From Phalacrocorax aristotelis (Eukaryota > Chordata > Aves > Suliformes > Phalacrocoracidae), in the NCBI RefSeq assembly GCF_949628215.1, contig NC_134276.1:67496233-67560232 (forward strand): a stretch of 64,000 nucleotides of DNA, read 5' to 3'. Positions 36,701-50,300 of this stretch are shown in pieces. Positions within the stretch are counted from its first letter, which is position 1. Each line of letters starts with the position of its first letter. A model generated the notes under the pieces. That model ran no database searches. It saw only the letters and a program-made list of their open reading frames with translations, and had not been told where the DNA came from. Position numbers and translations under genes: made by a program.

Positions 36701-39700
36701 CAGTCGTCGTCTTCCTTAGCTGTACCAAAGCCAGTGCTCTTAAAACCGAGAGCATTTATTGTTTACTTTTTCTTCGCTCTTTCATTTGGAAGCCAGCTTA
36801 GGAAATAGTTCTTCAGGCGCAGGTTGGCCAGTTATAAAAGTCTTTCATCGTTATGAATTCGTGTCATTGTAACTAGTGCTATACTGGAATTGGCATTAAT
36901 GAATAACGAACATGACATAATCCTGTCACCTGCACTGTGACAACCTTCCAGCAGAGCCTCAAGTACAGCCGTGCTATTACTGAAGAACCAGCCTTTGTAA
37001 AGAATAGGTTGGCAGGCCATAAATTGTAAAGCACATTACCTGGTGTAGTGAGAAACCTCCTAATTAGCCCAGTTGTGAAAACTGACATAGTAGGAGCCTT
37101 GCCTGAGCTTAATTTTCATCACAGCAGCAAAACTTCTGTCTCAAGGGCAGGGGAAAAAAGTGGCCATGGTGGGAGGGGAAGGGGCCACACAGGAGAGGGC
37201 TTTCAAATTAGAGAAAATGAACTCACAATTGAAAGTACTCTTATGCATCCCACTTCACGGGCAGCATTTAGTTAATAGTAGCATCAGAAATGCAATCCAA
37301 TGAGTTTGTCTTCGTATCGTGTGCTATTAATCTACAGCCCTGCTGAGGTGCCGTGATAACAGATGCAGCTCCTGGTTGAGATTGCACCAGGTGTGGGAAG
37401 TCATCCTCTGTTTTGGATTTGTGACATAGTTTTTGTAAACTTCTGCTCTTACATCCTCATCCTCAGCATACTGAAAAAATGCAGCGGATTTATCTGAGCC
37501 TATACTATGTTTAGAGCTTGGAGACAGGGAAACCAAACCAGTAAAAAGGCCCAGAGAATTAAATTGTATTTTGGGGGATGTAATGTTAGGGGCAGCCTGC
37601 AACAAACTACCCCATGCATTTCTTTTCCAAATATATTTGCTTGAATCTGTGTGGGAATAAAAAGGGCTTTACAAACCTGTGGCATAACATTTACACAGCC
37701 TTTTGCAAAGCCTTCACCTTCCAATACAAAAGGTATTGGATGACAGTGTTTCTCAATTTACATTGATGAGGGTAGTTGAAATTCTTCCTCTGTCTGGAAG
37801 AAAATCCCAGGGAGACTTGATCAGCACAACGCTTGGAGACATCAGAGGCTGTGCAATGTGAAAATATCCATTTAGCATGAACGAAGTGAGTCTGTTTGAT
37901 GTAATGTTACTTATATCTGATACCAAGGTAATTTAGAAAACAAAAATTCATGCATTTTCCAAAGTCACAGATCTACTTAGTCTAAATTGAGAGAAGGAGG
38001 CATCTCACACAGCACCTGGTACCAGAATTGACTGTCACTGTCTAAGCGGTTGTGCTTTTTGACTGAAGACAGGTAAGGGCTAAATTAGAGCCATGGGGAA
38101 ACCAGGTATGTGCGAGAACAGAGACCTGGAGCCTAGCAAGCCTCATAGAGGTGTTTCACAGGGATGTTGGAAACAGCCAACAAGGTTCCCACCTGTAGCA
38201 AGCAGATGCTTATGTGTGGGGACCTGAGGTGTGGTGATTATGTGAGAACGTGGCTGCAGCCAGGGTGGTCATGTCAAACTCTCTGTTGGGTCTGGTCTGT
38301 GGCCAACTCTGAACTCCAAAACCATGCCTGGGAATCATTGTGGGAGACTGTCAGTTGTAAAGTACATGTGCCAGGTGCATTTCTGACAGCTGAATAGAGT
38401 CCGTGACCAACTTCCACGGCGTGGGTGTCCCCTGGCTCTGTTGCCTTCACTAGGCTCTCTTGCACGGGAGGGTGACACAGTGCAGCCAGTGGTGCTATAC
38501 GCCTGCTGAAGGACAAGGGGCTGTTTAAGACAGGTGAATTCTGCAATAAAATGCGTGCCTCTTCCAAACGAAGGCAGCATGCAAGAATTTAGCAGTCCAG
38601 CCTTTCACTAGGTTTGCATTTTTGAGTGGTTTTGTATTTGTGTGACATGACTGAAGATAACAGCTCTCCAGTTAATACTATGTGCAAAAGTCCCTCATTC
38701 TTACTGCTCATTTGCTCTGCTTTTGCTAAAACACCTCTGTTAAACAACTGGCTTCTGCTTTTGATTGTTAGGCACACACAGTACAGTTTTCACTGTTTAA
38801 TAACTGGCTTCATGGTTCCCTTGTAAATAACCAAACTACTGTATTCTGTACCAGAACCAGGAGTAAACACGTTCTGATAGTAACAGCTGTAGAAGAGCCT
38901 GGCTGCAGAGCAATGGAACAGCAAGAGCAAAACTCTTTCTTGAATAACTGTTAAAATATGTTGTTATAAATAATGAATAGTTTTCCTGACAAAACATACT
39001 GCTATTAAAAATGTAGATGAGATGATGTGATGGATCAGTATTTTTTTAAAAGTGCTATTTCTTTAACCTATTAGTAAAAATTCTCTATGTTTAAATGAAC
39101 TGCACTGCTTTTCTTTCTTGACAGTGCTAGGCTCGTGAACTCACAACTCCAGCAATCACCTGCCACTCAGGAAAATTAACTTTTGAATTTACAACAGCTC
39201 TTCATTTGGCTGTATTGGCTGCAATTTTTAGCAGTAATTAATTTTGTACTTTATGTGTTTCTCACATTCTTAATAAGCAATGGGAGGTTTGAGAGAGAAT
39301 GTAAATCTGTAATTTTATTTTAAGGATTTCTTTGCGTCATTCTTGTATTATTACTCCTTTTATCATTCTAATACATAGAGAAGTAAATTTAAGTCATAAG
39401 AAACCCTAAGTGTCACTTTCTTCCACTTCAGCATTGTAATGAATATTACTTCAGTCAAGAAATGGTCCTCTTCCTTTCAAAGGGACCACTCACTGAAATA
39501 GTTGCTAGTAGGCATGGATAAGAACAGCAGACTGGCTGACAGCCTTTGACTTGCAAGGAACTCCATGAATGGGTAGATGCTCACCAACATGACTGAGGAG
39601 TGAAAAGCCAAGTCCATAGCTCCTGTCTATACTATCATTTACTGTGCACCTTTATATGCGGTCTCTTATAGCTATACGGTGAAACGGACTGGCCAGCGTA

Positions 39701-42374
39701 CTCATTAGGTGATTTAAGCTATCTCCATGAGTGGGAAATGTTGGTTTGGGGGTTGTAGATCATCAATAAGTTGCTCATGTGTGAAATGAAAAGCCACCTT
39801 GAGGTCAGCTTCCAGTAAATTCGTCCTGAGCTCAGGCAATTTGGAAACACCTGGCTAAGCCCACTAATTATTTGATTGACTGCTATGACTTGAAAAACAA
39901 GATAGAGGTATCAGGCAATAATGACTTGAACTGAACTTTTGAATGCTGCTGGTTTTTCAAATAAAAAGGTCAGGGTCTGTAGCAAATGCAGCTGCCACAG
40001 AGTAGCACAGGTCACTGGTCTGCAGTGATAATAGCTCTCCATAAGGAGCCCACAACCATCTTGATCTGATGAGTTGCATGCCAAAATCTTTAGACAAACA
40101 GATTCAGGAGACATGACCCGCCATACTGGGGAACTGGGGGATGGCAGAGGTTGAAGGGCAATGCAGCCAACAGTGCTTTCCTAAGGTTTCTGCCTCCTTA
40201 CAGCAGGATGGATCAGGCTGCAGCGGGGGATGCAGCAGGTTCCCATGATCAGCCAGTTCCGTCAGCCTCAGCCACTTCCATGTGCCCCTTTCCTCCCCAT
40301 GCTGAGGATTCGGATCACACAGCAATCCCTGTGGCAGTGCTGGCTCACCTCTGATTATGTGATCTAAGAGCCATGACCTAATGAGAGATTAAAAGAGTGT
40401 ATCAGAAAGCATTTGAAAGCTGTGATTCTTCTGCTTTAAAGTTGTACTTTTTGCTGGTTCCCTGAGAGCTCTTATTTCCAAATGTTTGATATTGCTTTCA
40501 TTTGTGTGTCCAATGCTGTGGGCTTATAAGGCTGTAATTTCTTACCTGCCCAATATGCATGTTTTTGAGGCGGTCACTAATGCTGTGTCCTCTGTTGACA
40601 CTATTGACGTTGTACTGTTCTTAGCCTAAGATAAAGAGTCCATTTTTCAAGTGGGTTTGTGATGCCTTACAAATTTTGCACATGTGAAAACAGTATTTAG
40701 GTAATGCGGATATGAATTTTGTATAGGCAAAAGGGATATATGAACTGTATGGATGTAATTTTGGAAATCTATACCTGAGCATTTCTGAAATACATGCTGC
40801 GAAGGAGCAATTAATGACAGGTAAATAACAAAGAGATTCCAAATTCTTAACTGAAACCGTGGTCCATGTGCTCTATCAATTAAGGATGCCGTTCTGTCAA
40901 TTTTCAAGGAAATTTTTTAATCTGTTGCAGTTATTTACTATAACTTAATACTGTTGTAAACTAAAATTAAGCTATTATATAGGATGTTTCTGAGGGTTCC
41001 TCTTGTGACATCATGTCAGAAATGCCAGAGAGATGAGAGATGTACATCAAATTATATTAGAAACACAGCTAGAGAGTGCATGCTAGGTTCACCTTATATC
41101 CTGCAGGTACCCACTCATCCAAACTCGAGGTGCAGAGTCCTCAAAATCACAAAACCCTCTAATCTCAGTGAGGAAGCAGTGACAGCACCTCTCCCTCATC
41201 TGACGGTGTTGGGGCTGATGAGCCCAAGGGGAGCACCTTGCCAGGCGTACACAGGGTTTCTCTTTCAGGACTCACTTCATCTCACCTCGCTCACAGCACT
41301 ACATCCTTCAGATGCCCTCAAAACAAGTCAGTGCCATCACAAGAGTGTGTGCCAGCAGCACACTGACTGGTCTCTGATGGAGATGCATACCAGTGCTCAG
41401 CCTTTCCGAGTCCTGTTGCTCTCTTCAGAGTAAATTGGGCCTTGAGCTTGCAGTATCTGGGATTGCGCTAGCCCTGCAGCTGTTGCTAGAGCTGCAGTGG
41501 TAGTCATCCTCTGAGATAAAGCAAGTTCGGCTAGCAGGGGACTCGGCATGCCCAACCTGCACAGCCTTTTCCCCTGAGCCCTCCATACTACTACCACTCG
41601 TGCTAGAGCAGTGCTGTAGCGTTACACCATCCACAGTCCCGTTGATAAAGAATTAATAATGCTTAATGAATGAAGCATCTTGGGAGGTAAAATGAGATCT
41701 GAACCTATGGCTGGTAGGCTGTCAAAGAGACTGCTGTCTGCTCTGCAGCTGGGGATGTGTACTGAGCCCTGCTGTGCTCTGCCATGCCCACTCTGAGACT
41801 GAGGGGCAGGCTGGGAGCCCAGTAAGGGCAGGGGCCAAAGCAGCACACCCCAGCCATTCCAGAGGTACCAGTCCTATGAGTCTCTGATTTTTTGTGGCAT
41901 AGGTATCACAAGCTATCTGGCATGATAAAAGCTTTCTGAGAATTCATGGGCTAGTTATTAACTTACTACAATGTCTTTATCTGTATGTGTGAACTACTAC
42001 CACTCTAGTAAAGCTCTAGAGACTGATGTGAGCCAACAGGAACATGGCTTTTTGCCATGCTCCCTGTGGACACCACTGCTGTTTTACTAAATAAGTTGAT
42101 TTAGAATAAATCACCAGTGAATTTAATAACTCTTATAGATGACCTAATTTTCTCTAGAAAGATTTAAGCTTTCCTAGTAAACTTGATGGTATGTCAACCT
42201 AGCATCAAGGATTTCTGCCTTTTTTCTTCTGCCTGTCTGGCATCCTGCCACACTGATCTAAAGTGAGTTACAGCAGGGGGAAACGCCATTTAAGAATACT
42301 AGAAAAATTAGTGAAATTGTTTTACTTAAAGAATTCTATTGAAAACATTAATCAATCTGTTTTTCTCTTCTCAG

Positions 42375-42464
42375 TTAGTAGCCTCCATCGTGTTTATCAG
42401 CTTTGGCGTGGTAGCAGCGTTCTGTTGTGCAATAGTTGATGGAGTGTTTGCAGCACGACATATA
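42375..42464 (+). CDS. TMEM255B: TMEM255B coding exon 4 (third membrane segment)
   Basis: A 90-base phase-0 exon between CTCAG and GTAAGT. It encodes 30 residues starting [11 protein letters not shown] and ending D-G-V-F-A-A-R-H-I. The first about 22 residues form the third membrane segment, which includes a Cys pair (F-C-C-A-I). The end is the start of the large loop between segments three and four. In the family this exon is followed by the cysteine-rich loop exons. Together, exons 1-4 give 120 codons (22 residues from exon 1 with the split Gly, 47 from exon 2, 21 from exon 3 and 30 from exon 4). That is a little over a third of the usual length of about 330 residues. Confidence 0.96.
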
Positions 42465-45400
42465 GTAAGTACAGTAATTTTCTGTCATCTTTCATTTTTG
42501 ATTACTTATGTCATTTCTAGAATGAAAGCGTTTTCTTTTGGTTTATGTCTAGCAGCATATTAGTTTTTCTGAGAGTTCTTTTTGCTGGAGAAATGTCTTT
42601 TAGCAAAAAATCAACAGGAAAGCCCATCATGCCAATACCTGGAGATGGTGCCAACTGCTTATTCATCTCTCAAGGAGTTCCAAATACAGAGGTGATGTAA
42701 AATGATGTAATGACAGGCATGCTAAAATGCATACCTGCTTAGGAAAGAAAACACACTTCAGCACCATCAGCATTTGTTTCCTTTTGCACAAAGGCTTTGT
42801 GGGCACAGTAAGGATTTGGAATGCACCAGACGGTGATGAGCACCAGAAGTCTCGATGGGATCTTTAGAGGGAAGTGGATTGCAACAGCACAAAGGGAACA
42901 TTTTGTTGGAGCAAAGACAGCAGAGGAAATGGCAGGCTTTGATTAGAGGTAGTGTGAAGGGGGAACCTACTGAGTGACAAACAACCCAAAATTCACCATC
43001 TGCCTGTCATCAAAAGGTGGGTGGGTCACTTAACCAGACTGACTAGTATTTCCAGTGGGTCTTCAAAACCCAGTCCTCCTTCTTCCCCCAAACCTATTGC
43101 CATCTCTGCTTCAAAAGAACATTTATAGGCATTTACAGTACTGTAGCAGCAGTAGCGTTACTAGTAGTTCATTACTGTCTGTGAGTGCCTAGGAGTCTTT
43201 CTCATGACCTTCTTGTGTAAGCGCTAGACAAACTTAGAACAAAGGGTTTTTTTTATTTTGGCTCACAGAGTTCAAATTAAAATACTAGACAAAAAGGATC
43301 GATAGAAGAACAGGACAAACTGGGTTGTGGGGTCATATGAATTTGCCAGTTGACATGTTAGATATGTGTTTGCTGTTCTATCTTTTGTGATAGAATGCCT
43401 AAAAATCAATCTAAATCCAACGTTTTAGCTGAGCTTTGATTTCCCAAAGCATCAGGAAATAATTAGTTATATATTTTAATAGATGCTAGAACTCAGATGT
43501 AGTGTGCTGCATAATACAGCAAGTATGATGGTATATGACCCCTTCACTGCTATGAAATATCATGGGCCTGTTCATCTTTATGCTTATGTTCATTGAGGGG
43601 CTGCGTAACATCACTGACATCAGTTAATTTTTGGTTAGCAAATGCATCAGAATAACAAGGCTTTGGATCACTTGGAGCACAAAACTGTAAACCGCTTTCT
43701 TTTTTACTGTTATTGAAGAGGACTTTAAACCAAATGTGGGCTTCAGAACCTCACACATGCATTGCACAAGGAAGGAGACATCTATTGGTATAAACAGCCG
43801 AGTTGTGCAATTTGAGCATGAATAAACAATGGTTTGTAATCACGTTTTGTGCTAAACAGACCCTGCATTTACTCAGATTTGCCCTGCTGTTGGTCTGGAT
43901 GACACCTAGTATAACTGTCTCTGACTAGCATGAGCCCAGGGAGCTTTTCCATGGGAGCTACTTGGAAGAGGAGAGGAGCAGATTCCTATTTAGGTTTTCT
44001 GCTCCTGAAAATTCAGTGGTTGTGCCCCAGACAACCATTGCTACTTACTCAAATACTGGACCTGTCTCCTAATTTCCCAGGAGCCATACTTATTTTTGTC
44101 CTGCTTAGATGTGACCATTAGAAAGTGTTCAGATGGCACTTGTACAGTCTTACACCTTTTAACTGCAATGCAGCCATGCAGCCACAGCCCCCCCACTGCT
44201 GAGGTTAGACATGATCTCACCTTCTCTGAGGCGAGTTACTGTGTCAGAGGGCAGTGTGTAATGCCCCATCTCAAACACAGAGACAGGCATCGCCCCTGTC
44301 ATCTTTCTACCTGTTCCCTTTGTCAGTTTGCACTCTTGGCTTTAAGTTTCTTTCACATACATTACTTAGCTGTTCTAGAAACAACACTGCTTCCCATCTA
44401 AATCAAACAACAATATCGTATTCGAATATTATTGTACCCTTTTATCTGAAGAAACAAGATTTCATATGTAATACCTAGAGTTTATATTCACCTCCTCTTT
44501 ATTGCAGCACAAATAGCTGCATGTTTGATGTGTCATTATGGACTAAAAGTGATTCAGCTCGTTGCAGTGCTTTCTGGGGAGAGAGTGTGCCAGTGAGTTG
44601 TCATAGAAGAGCACGAAGGCACAAACTCATTGCACTCAACCAAGAAAGCATCTTACAATCTTGGGTCCAGTTCTGTACCTGGTTAAGTCAGTGACTGGAT
44701 ATGACTGCATAATCTGTGCAGAGCTGGAGGCTAGAAGGGGCTGGTCACCATCCAGCCATCCCTCAGAGTGCTGGAGATGTGCGACCTAATGACAAGAACG
44801 TACTTCAGTCATGACATGGCATACTTCATGGAAATCCTTTTCCAGCTGTTTATGCTTGGGCCAAGTTTTATCACATCTGTCTCTTCTGGTCTCCTTCACA
44901 TATTACAGAACAAAAAAATGCTTAGTAATACTTTTTGTGGGAAAATTTGCACATCAACATGGTCACACTCACTTCACCTCATTTTCGTCCTGTGTCTCAT
45001 AAGGAGCTTAATAGGATCAGGTGAAATAAAGGTTTACATCACCTAATTTCTCTGACTAACACACCTCAGGAAATCTGTAGGGGTGGTAGTTCAAGTATGC
45101 TCCCAATATGATTTACAGGAACTGTGGAGCCTTATCAAAAGAAGGTGTGTCATGCAGGCTACAGTGTCACTGCCACTGCATTACATCCCCTTTGCATCAC
45201 AGCTAATTTCCTTCAGGGAGAGCACTAACACCATGTTCAGTCCATTCCCCATAGGCCAATACCAGCCGTTTTCAGAAATGTGTTGTGCTGTTGCTACTTT
45301 GGCCCCTGCCTTATAAGGGATAACTGCTGGAGAATGGGACTAAACTGTCCTTCGTTCAGGGAAAGGACAAACTTATGGCCTGTCAGAGCAGGTGCCCAGG

Positions 45401-46829
45401 TCTACACTGAAGCCATAAAGTTTTCATGAGGAGAAGTTGGGCGGTGTTCACTTTTCTGTCTCTAGTGTCAGGCTGCTGATACCAAGGCTCCAGGTCCTTT
45501 TTCTCCTGGAGGGGGAAGTACTAGCTGAAGCCAGGCAGGCTTCAGATTGACAACAAATACAACATCCTCCTTCACATCAGTTTGGAATAAGAAATGTCTC
45601 CTGGTTTTCCTTTTATTTTTAACTTAATTCAAGTTGGTAGCGATGTGAAGAAGGCAAATTACATTATTATAGATTTTTCTTAGTGTGTGCCTACTGTTGA
45701 ATGGAGACTATTACTGTTGCACATTTTTTTTCTGCTCTTGCAAGACTGTGGCTAGAATAATAAAGTACTGTCTCTGCTTTATTTTCTTCCCAAGAAGGCA
45801 TAAAATTGACAAAAATTCTTCCAGGAAAAGGATGTATTTTAGAAAAGAGATATTTAAATTATTTAAGACTCATTTAAAAACACTTTGCTTAATGGAAAGC
45901 TCTAGAGCACAGTACTTATAAAATTAAGAACACTAAAGGAAAAGTAGCTTGATTTAAAGTAGCAGTAGCTTATTTTAAAAATAATGCAAATGTAATTTAC
46001 TGTGTAAAGTTAATTTCACCATTGGTCCCTTCAGCTGCACTTTTCACCTTCAAAAAAAAAAAAAAAGAAAGGAGCCAGAATCACATGAAACAAAACAAAG
46101 CTGGAATTCATGTACAGTGATGTTATTTCAGAAAAATAATGTGATCATAGGAATCAATTATCCGAATTTGTGTTTGCTTGAGATGTTTTGCTATTTAGCA
46201 GATGAGAATAGCCCAGTTGTGCAACAGCTAATGGAGATCATTTAACAGCCTCCTCTCAGGACACATGGAGACCCCCTGTCCCACCTCACACACATTCATA
46301 CCTATTACCCTCCTATCCATGACTGCAAGCCTTGGCCACATAATCCTTAGCTTTGCAGGTATCCCCCAGGACAGAACCAAAAATAGCCAGCAGCAAGAAA
46401 TACAGTTATGAAGTGAGGACATTGCCTGCAAGAGCTTCCTTAGAAGGTTAGGAAGACGACAGGTAGCAAAAGCATGGGCAGGTATTTTAAGCTGTGGAGA
46501 CAAATGCTTTGCATCATCCTTTCACTTGGCCAGCTGGGATTCATGGAACATTGGTACTGACACATGGCCAGTTGCATTCTCCTGAAGTATGTGATAACAA
46601 GAGACTCTGACGTGCCTGAAAGCTCTAGGAGAAACCAAGGGCTCAGGCAGAGGAAGTCCTCTCTGCTTGACTATAAGAACTGCTTTTTGATCTTGTTGAG
46701 TGGAATTCACAGATCGCATCTGGACAGATTTATTAAAGGAGATTCACTAAAAAGAAAAAGCAGAGCTGAAGAGCTTGGGATAGTGCCAATGAGAACACGA
46801 GAAATTGCAGTGAAGGGCTCACTGCAATT
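42465..46829. other. TMEM255B: TMEM255B intron 4, first part
   Basis: No exon 5 candidate found. Short open frames (for example 44096-44401 and 44768-45046) have no domain. A homopolymer A run lies at 46052-46066. Confidence 0.55.
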
Positions 46830-47335
46830 TCATACCAGTGAAATTGCAGCTTGGGATGGTTGCCATAATCCTTTCTCTATGGACCTTTTTTGCTTTGTCT
46901 TCTCTGTTACAATTCTTCAAGTAGTTCAATACAGCAATAAATATACCCCTAAGCCTTCCTTTCTCCTCACTGAATAAGCCCAGTTCCTTCAACCCATCCT
47001 GGTACATCCTGTTCCTCATTCTTCTGATCATTTAGCAGCCCCCTGCTGGTCATATTGTAGTTTGTCGAGGTCTTCCTTACATTGGAGAGGGGTTAAAATT
47101 GGACACCACACTGAGATGTGGCCTCAGGAGCATTCAGCAAAAAGGAATAATCACTTCCTCCAGCCTTCTGGTGCTGGTTTGCTCATGCAGCCCCGTACAC
47201 AGTTGACCATCACTTTTGCAAAAACACCCTGCTTGTCCACAAACACATCCATTTTTTTCTTTGCCAAGCTGCTACCTAGTCAGCTTGAACTGTAGCCTGG
47301 GGTTTTTCCAGCCCAGATGCAGAATTTTACATTAA
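46830..47335 (-). mobile_element. Old CR1 LINE fragment, minus strand
   Basis: The minus frame at 46819-47031 contains L-K-E-L-G-L-F-S-E-E-K-G-R-L-R-G followed by L-N-Y-L-K, a diverged form of the CR1 RT C-terminal motif. The DNA from 47040 to 47335 follows the CR1 layout further 5' in the element, including 'cctggggtttttccagcccagatgcagaatttt' on the plus strand. Stops and indels make it old. Ends are approximate. Confidence 0.75.
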
Positions 47336-50300
47336 TGCTGTAGAAAACTAACAGATACAGTCAAAGAATTTGGATTCACATTCAACTATTTTTAAAGATG
47401 CACTAGATTTCTAAATTTCTATAACCAACATAAATTAATTGCCATTTCATTACCATTTTTGGCTTTCTTTTAAGCATGAACTGGGCTGAATTTTCTGTGT
47501 TTATAAAGCTTTGATAATGACCCTTACATACCTCATCATTGATTACGGCTACGGTCTCTTAGCTGAAGTTCTATTTTAATGCAGTTTATGGTCAGGCATG
47601 AACTTGCTTTGAAAGGAAGGGATTTTCAAAAGACTCTGATTTTATGTGGTGCAATGAAGTGACAGTATAAATATACAGATCAGAACTGCTGCACATATGC
47701 ACTGTCCTGTCCCTTTGTGCTCGGAGCTGCGTTCCTCTGCCATGGAGAGCTTTAATGTCCAGTGAACAGCTCGGCCAAGGGCTGTATAGCTAAAGTGTCT
47801 TAGAAGTGCTTCCAAGCAAATTATTTCAGGGGCCTCTTAAAAACAGCCTCCGTGTTTTTTATCTGTGTGGGTTGAATGAACATGTCTTTGAATGAATGTT
47901 TGGATAGTGTATTGGGTGGTGACCCTCCAAAAGATTATAAACTGCTTACAACTTCTGATTCTGAATGGTGAAGTGACAAATTGGCAGAATAATCAGATGC
48001 ACTTCAGGTTAGCTTTTACAGGTAGCCAACGACATGGCTTACTTCTTTACTTTATTACTAGCAGTTTGAGAAAATGCTATGATGAGGTACTGTATTAAGA
48101 GCTGAAACGTGAAATGGACTATGCTAAGGGAAATCATGTTACAAGAGCCTGAGGAGAAGAGCATCTTACTCTGTTGTTTTGCAATTTCAGACCTCTATTT
48201 TTATACACATAGACCCTAATCCATTCAAGAATTTTCTTAAGTGTCCACAAATAAGAAACTGGGAAAGTGGTGGAATGTTAAATGTTAGTAAAACTGGTCC
48301 AGAGAAAGGAAAAAATCATTTATCCATAAGATTATTCTGCCCATGATCACTGGGGGTTTGCTCATCTTCACTAGAAAGCACAAACACAAATGGTTGCTTT
48401 GTTTATGGAGATCTGGGGACTTTTTTATTCTTACTACAGACTGTCTTGAACCATAGTAGTGAAATGGCAGAGGAATAAGAGATCATCCAAACGTTTTTTG
48501 TGATGTAGGATAATTCTGTAAACAGTCATTATACTGAAGGAGTCTCGATCCCAACTGTAGTGCCTCTGGGATAAAAACATGTTGCTGTGTCTTTGAAATC
48601 ATATACTGTATATACATACATACAATAAGCGATCTCATCTAGATGAATTATTTTAATGTGACTGCAGGTATATAGAGGATAGGCTTCTTGGTGCCTTAGG
48701 CGTGACATCACTCATTGGAAGCAAAGGATCAGATACCATCCTGCCTAAAAGCAGAGACAACACGTTAGATTCTGATTTACAATAGCAGATTCTCACAAAC
48801 TGTTCTTAATACTTCATATGTACAAGAATTGGAACAGAAAAAGGGTCAGGCTTCTACACTGGGCTCCCATTTTGCACTTTTTCTGACTTTATGTCTATGT
48901 GCCAGCTTTACATTGATGACTGAAGTTATTAAAACTCATGTAGGTGTTAGAAGGATATGTGTATATGGACAAGGAGGGTGCTGTGGAAAGGCAGAGTTGC
49001 TTGACCATCATGAGATCTAAAATGCACATCAAACCAGGCAGTGTTAAGTTGTCCCTTGGATCCCTCTCCTCTTCTGCAAAGCCACTTCTGTGTCACACGG
49101 ACTTAACTTCATTTTCAGCTGATCTAGTTTCTTCCTCTTGATAGTGGTGGCTTAAGGAATTAATTAAAACAGAACATATCATCAGACATTGAGCCCTGAA
49201 ATGAACCTGTCATTGAAACGGAGGACACTAAAACACTTAGCCCTAGCATGGGATCTTCACCCACATGGTTTAAGTGCTTGTGGACTTCTGAAGTGTATCA
49301 GCTGGGTAATTACCTATAGATCTGGGAATTTGATACTAACCTTGAGATATTTGTCTTCTCTTTATGTATGTTAACTCAAAAGTCTTTAATAAGAGTGGTA
49401 TTATGTAAACTCACCTTCTGGGAAGCAGAGAGGGGAAAATAGTCTTTCATCTGGGGGATGCTGATGCAAATTGGGCTCTGGTTGGTAGAGCTCAAAAGCT
49501 TCCGTACTAAGTAATATCAAGATGGCGACACCCATCCAGTAAAAAAAGAACTACATTATAAAACTGCAGTCCCAGCCAACCCTGGCAAAAAATAACGAGT
49601 GGGTGTGGGTTTTGGTTCTTTCAGCTTGCCCAAACGATTTAGGTCAGGGCTGTTTTGCATTGTACCTTTCTGTGCTACAGATACCACATCAGGTTGTGTT
49701 GAGTTGAGGTTGAGATCAGGGAGTTGAGTGCTGTTTTTTCTCACAGAAAGCATGTGTAAAATACTCTTAGTTATGTGGTGTTTTATGCCTTTAGACCAAG
49801 ACGCTGCAAAATCACCGTGACCACTTGGTGCTCTGGCATCCCAACCAAGGAGAGAAGCTCCTGAGGAGAATAGAGAAGCTACATTAGCACTCTGAGGTTT
49901 ATCAGCCTCAGCAAACATCAGCGCTTTCAGTGTTTTACAGGTTACAAAGTACAGGTCAGCTGCCTGCAGTAAAATATTTGTGGGATTTTAAATAAGGGTG
50001 GCTGTCAAAAAGTGGCACCCTCCTTCCCAGGTTTCATGTTTCTGCCTCACCTCTTCTGCTAAGGCGCAGGAGCCTTCCTAGGGCAGACTGAAGGGAAGAC
50101 TCACGCTGTGTGCCTTCCCCTGCTAGCCTGGCTGCCAGCTGGATTGTCCCATCCACTTTATCTCAGGCAGACACACACTGTCGGTGCCAGCCCAAGGCAA
50201 GCCGTGGGGAGGGGTAGCTGGAAGCTGGAGAGAAGGCAGGACCAGTTCTTGGGGCTGCAGTGTTCACTTGGTTCCGCTTCAATCCAGTGTTGAGCTAAGT

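Larger units (their letters stand above)
23604..42374. other. TMEM255B: TMEM255B intron 3 (18.8 kb)
   Basis: A long intron with little recognisable content. I see no exon with a family match on either strand, no tRNA and no young transposon. The longest open frames are a 190-codon one at 36031-36603 (GTG start) and a 149-codon one at 40984-41433. For 64 kb read in six frames, frames of this size are expected by chance, and neither shows a domain. Simple sequence is listed separately. The acceptor is TTCTCTTCTCAG at 42363-42374. Confidence 0.6.

Noticed and set aside
40984..41433. A 149-codon plus-strand open frame in intron 3
   Set aside because: No recognisable family, no hydrophobic or repeat pattern, and its length is within chance expectation.
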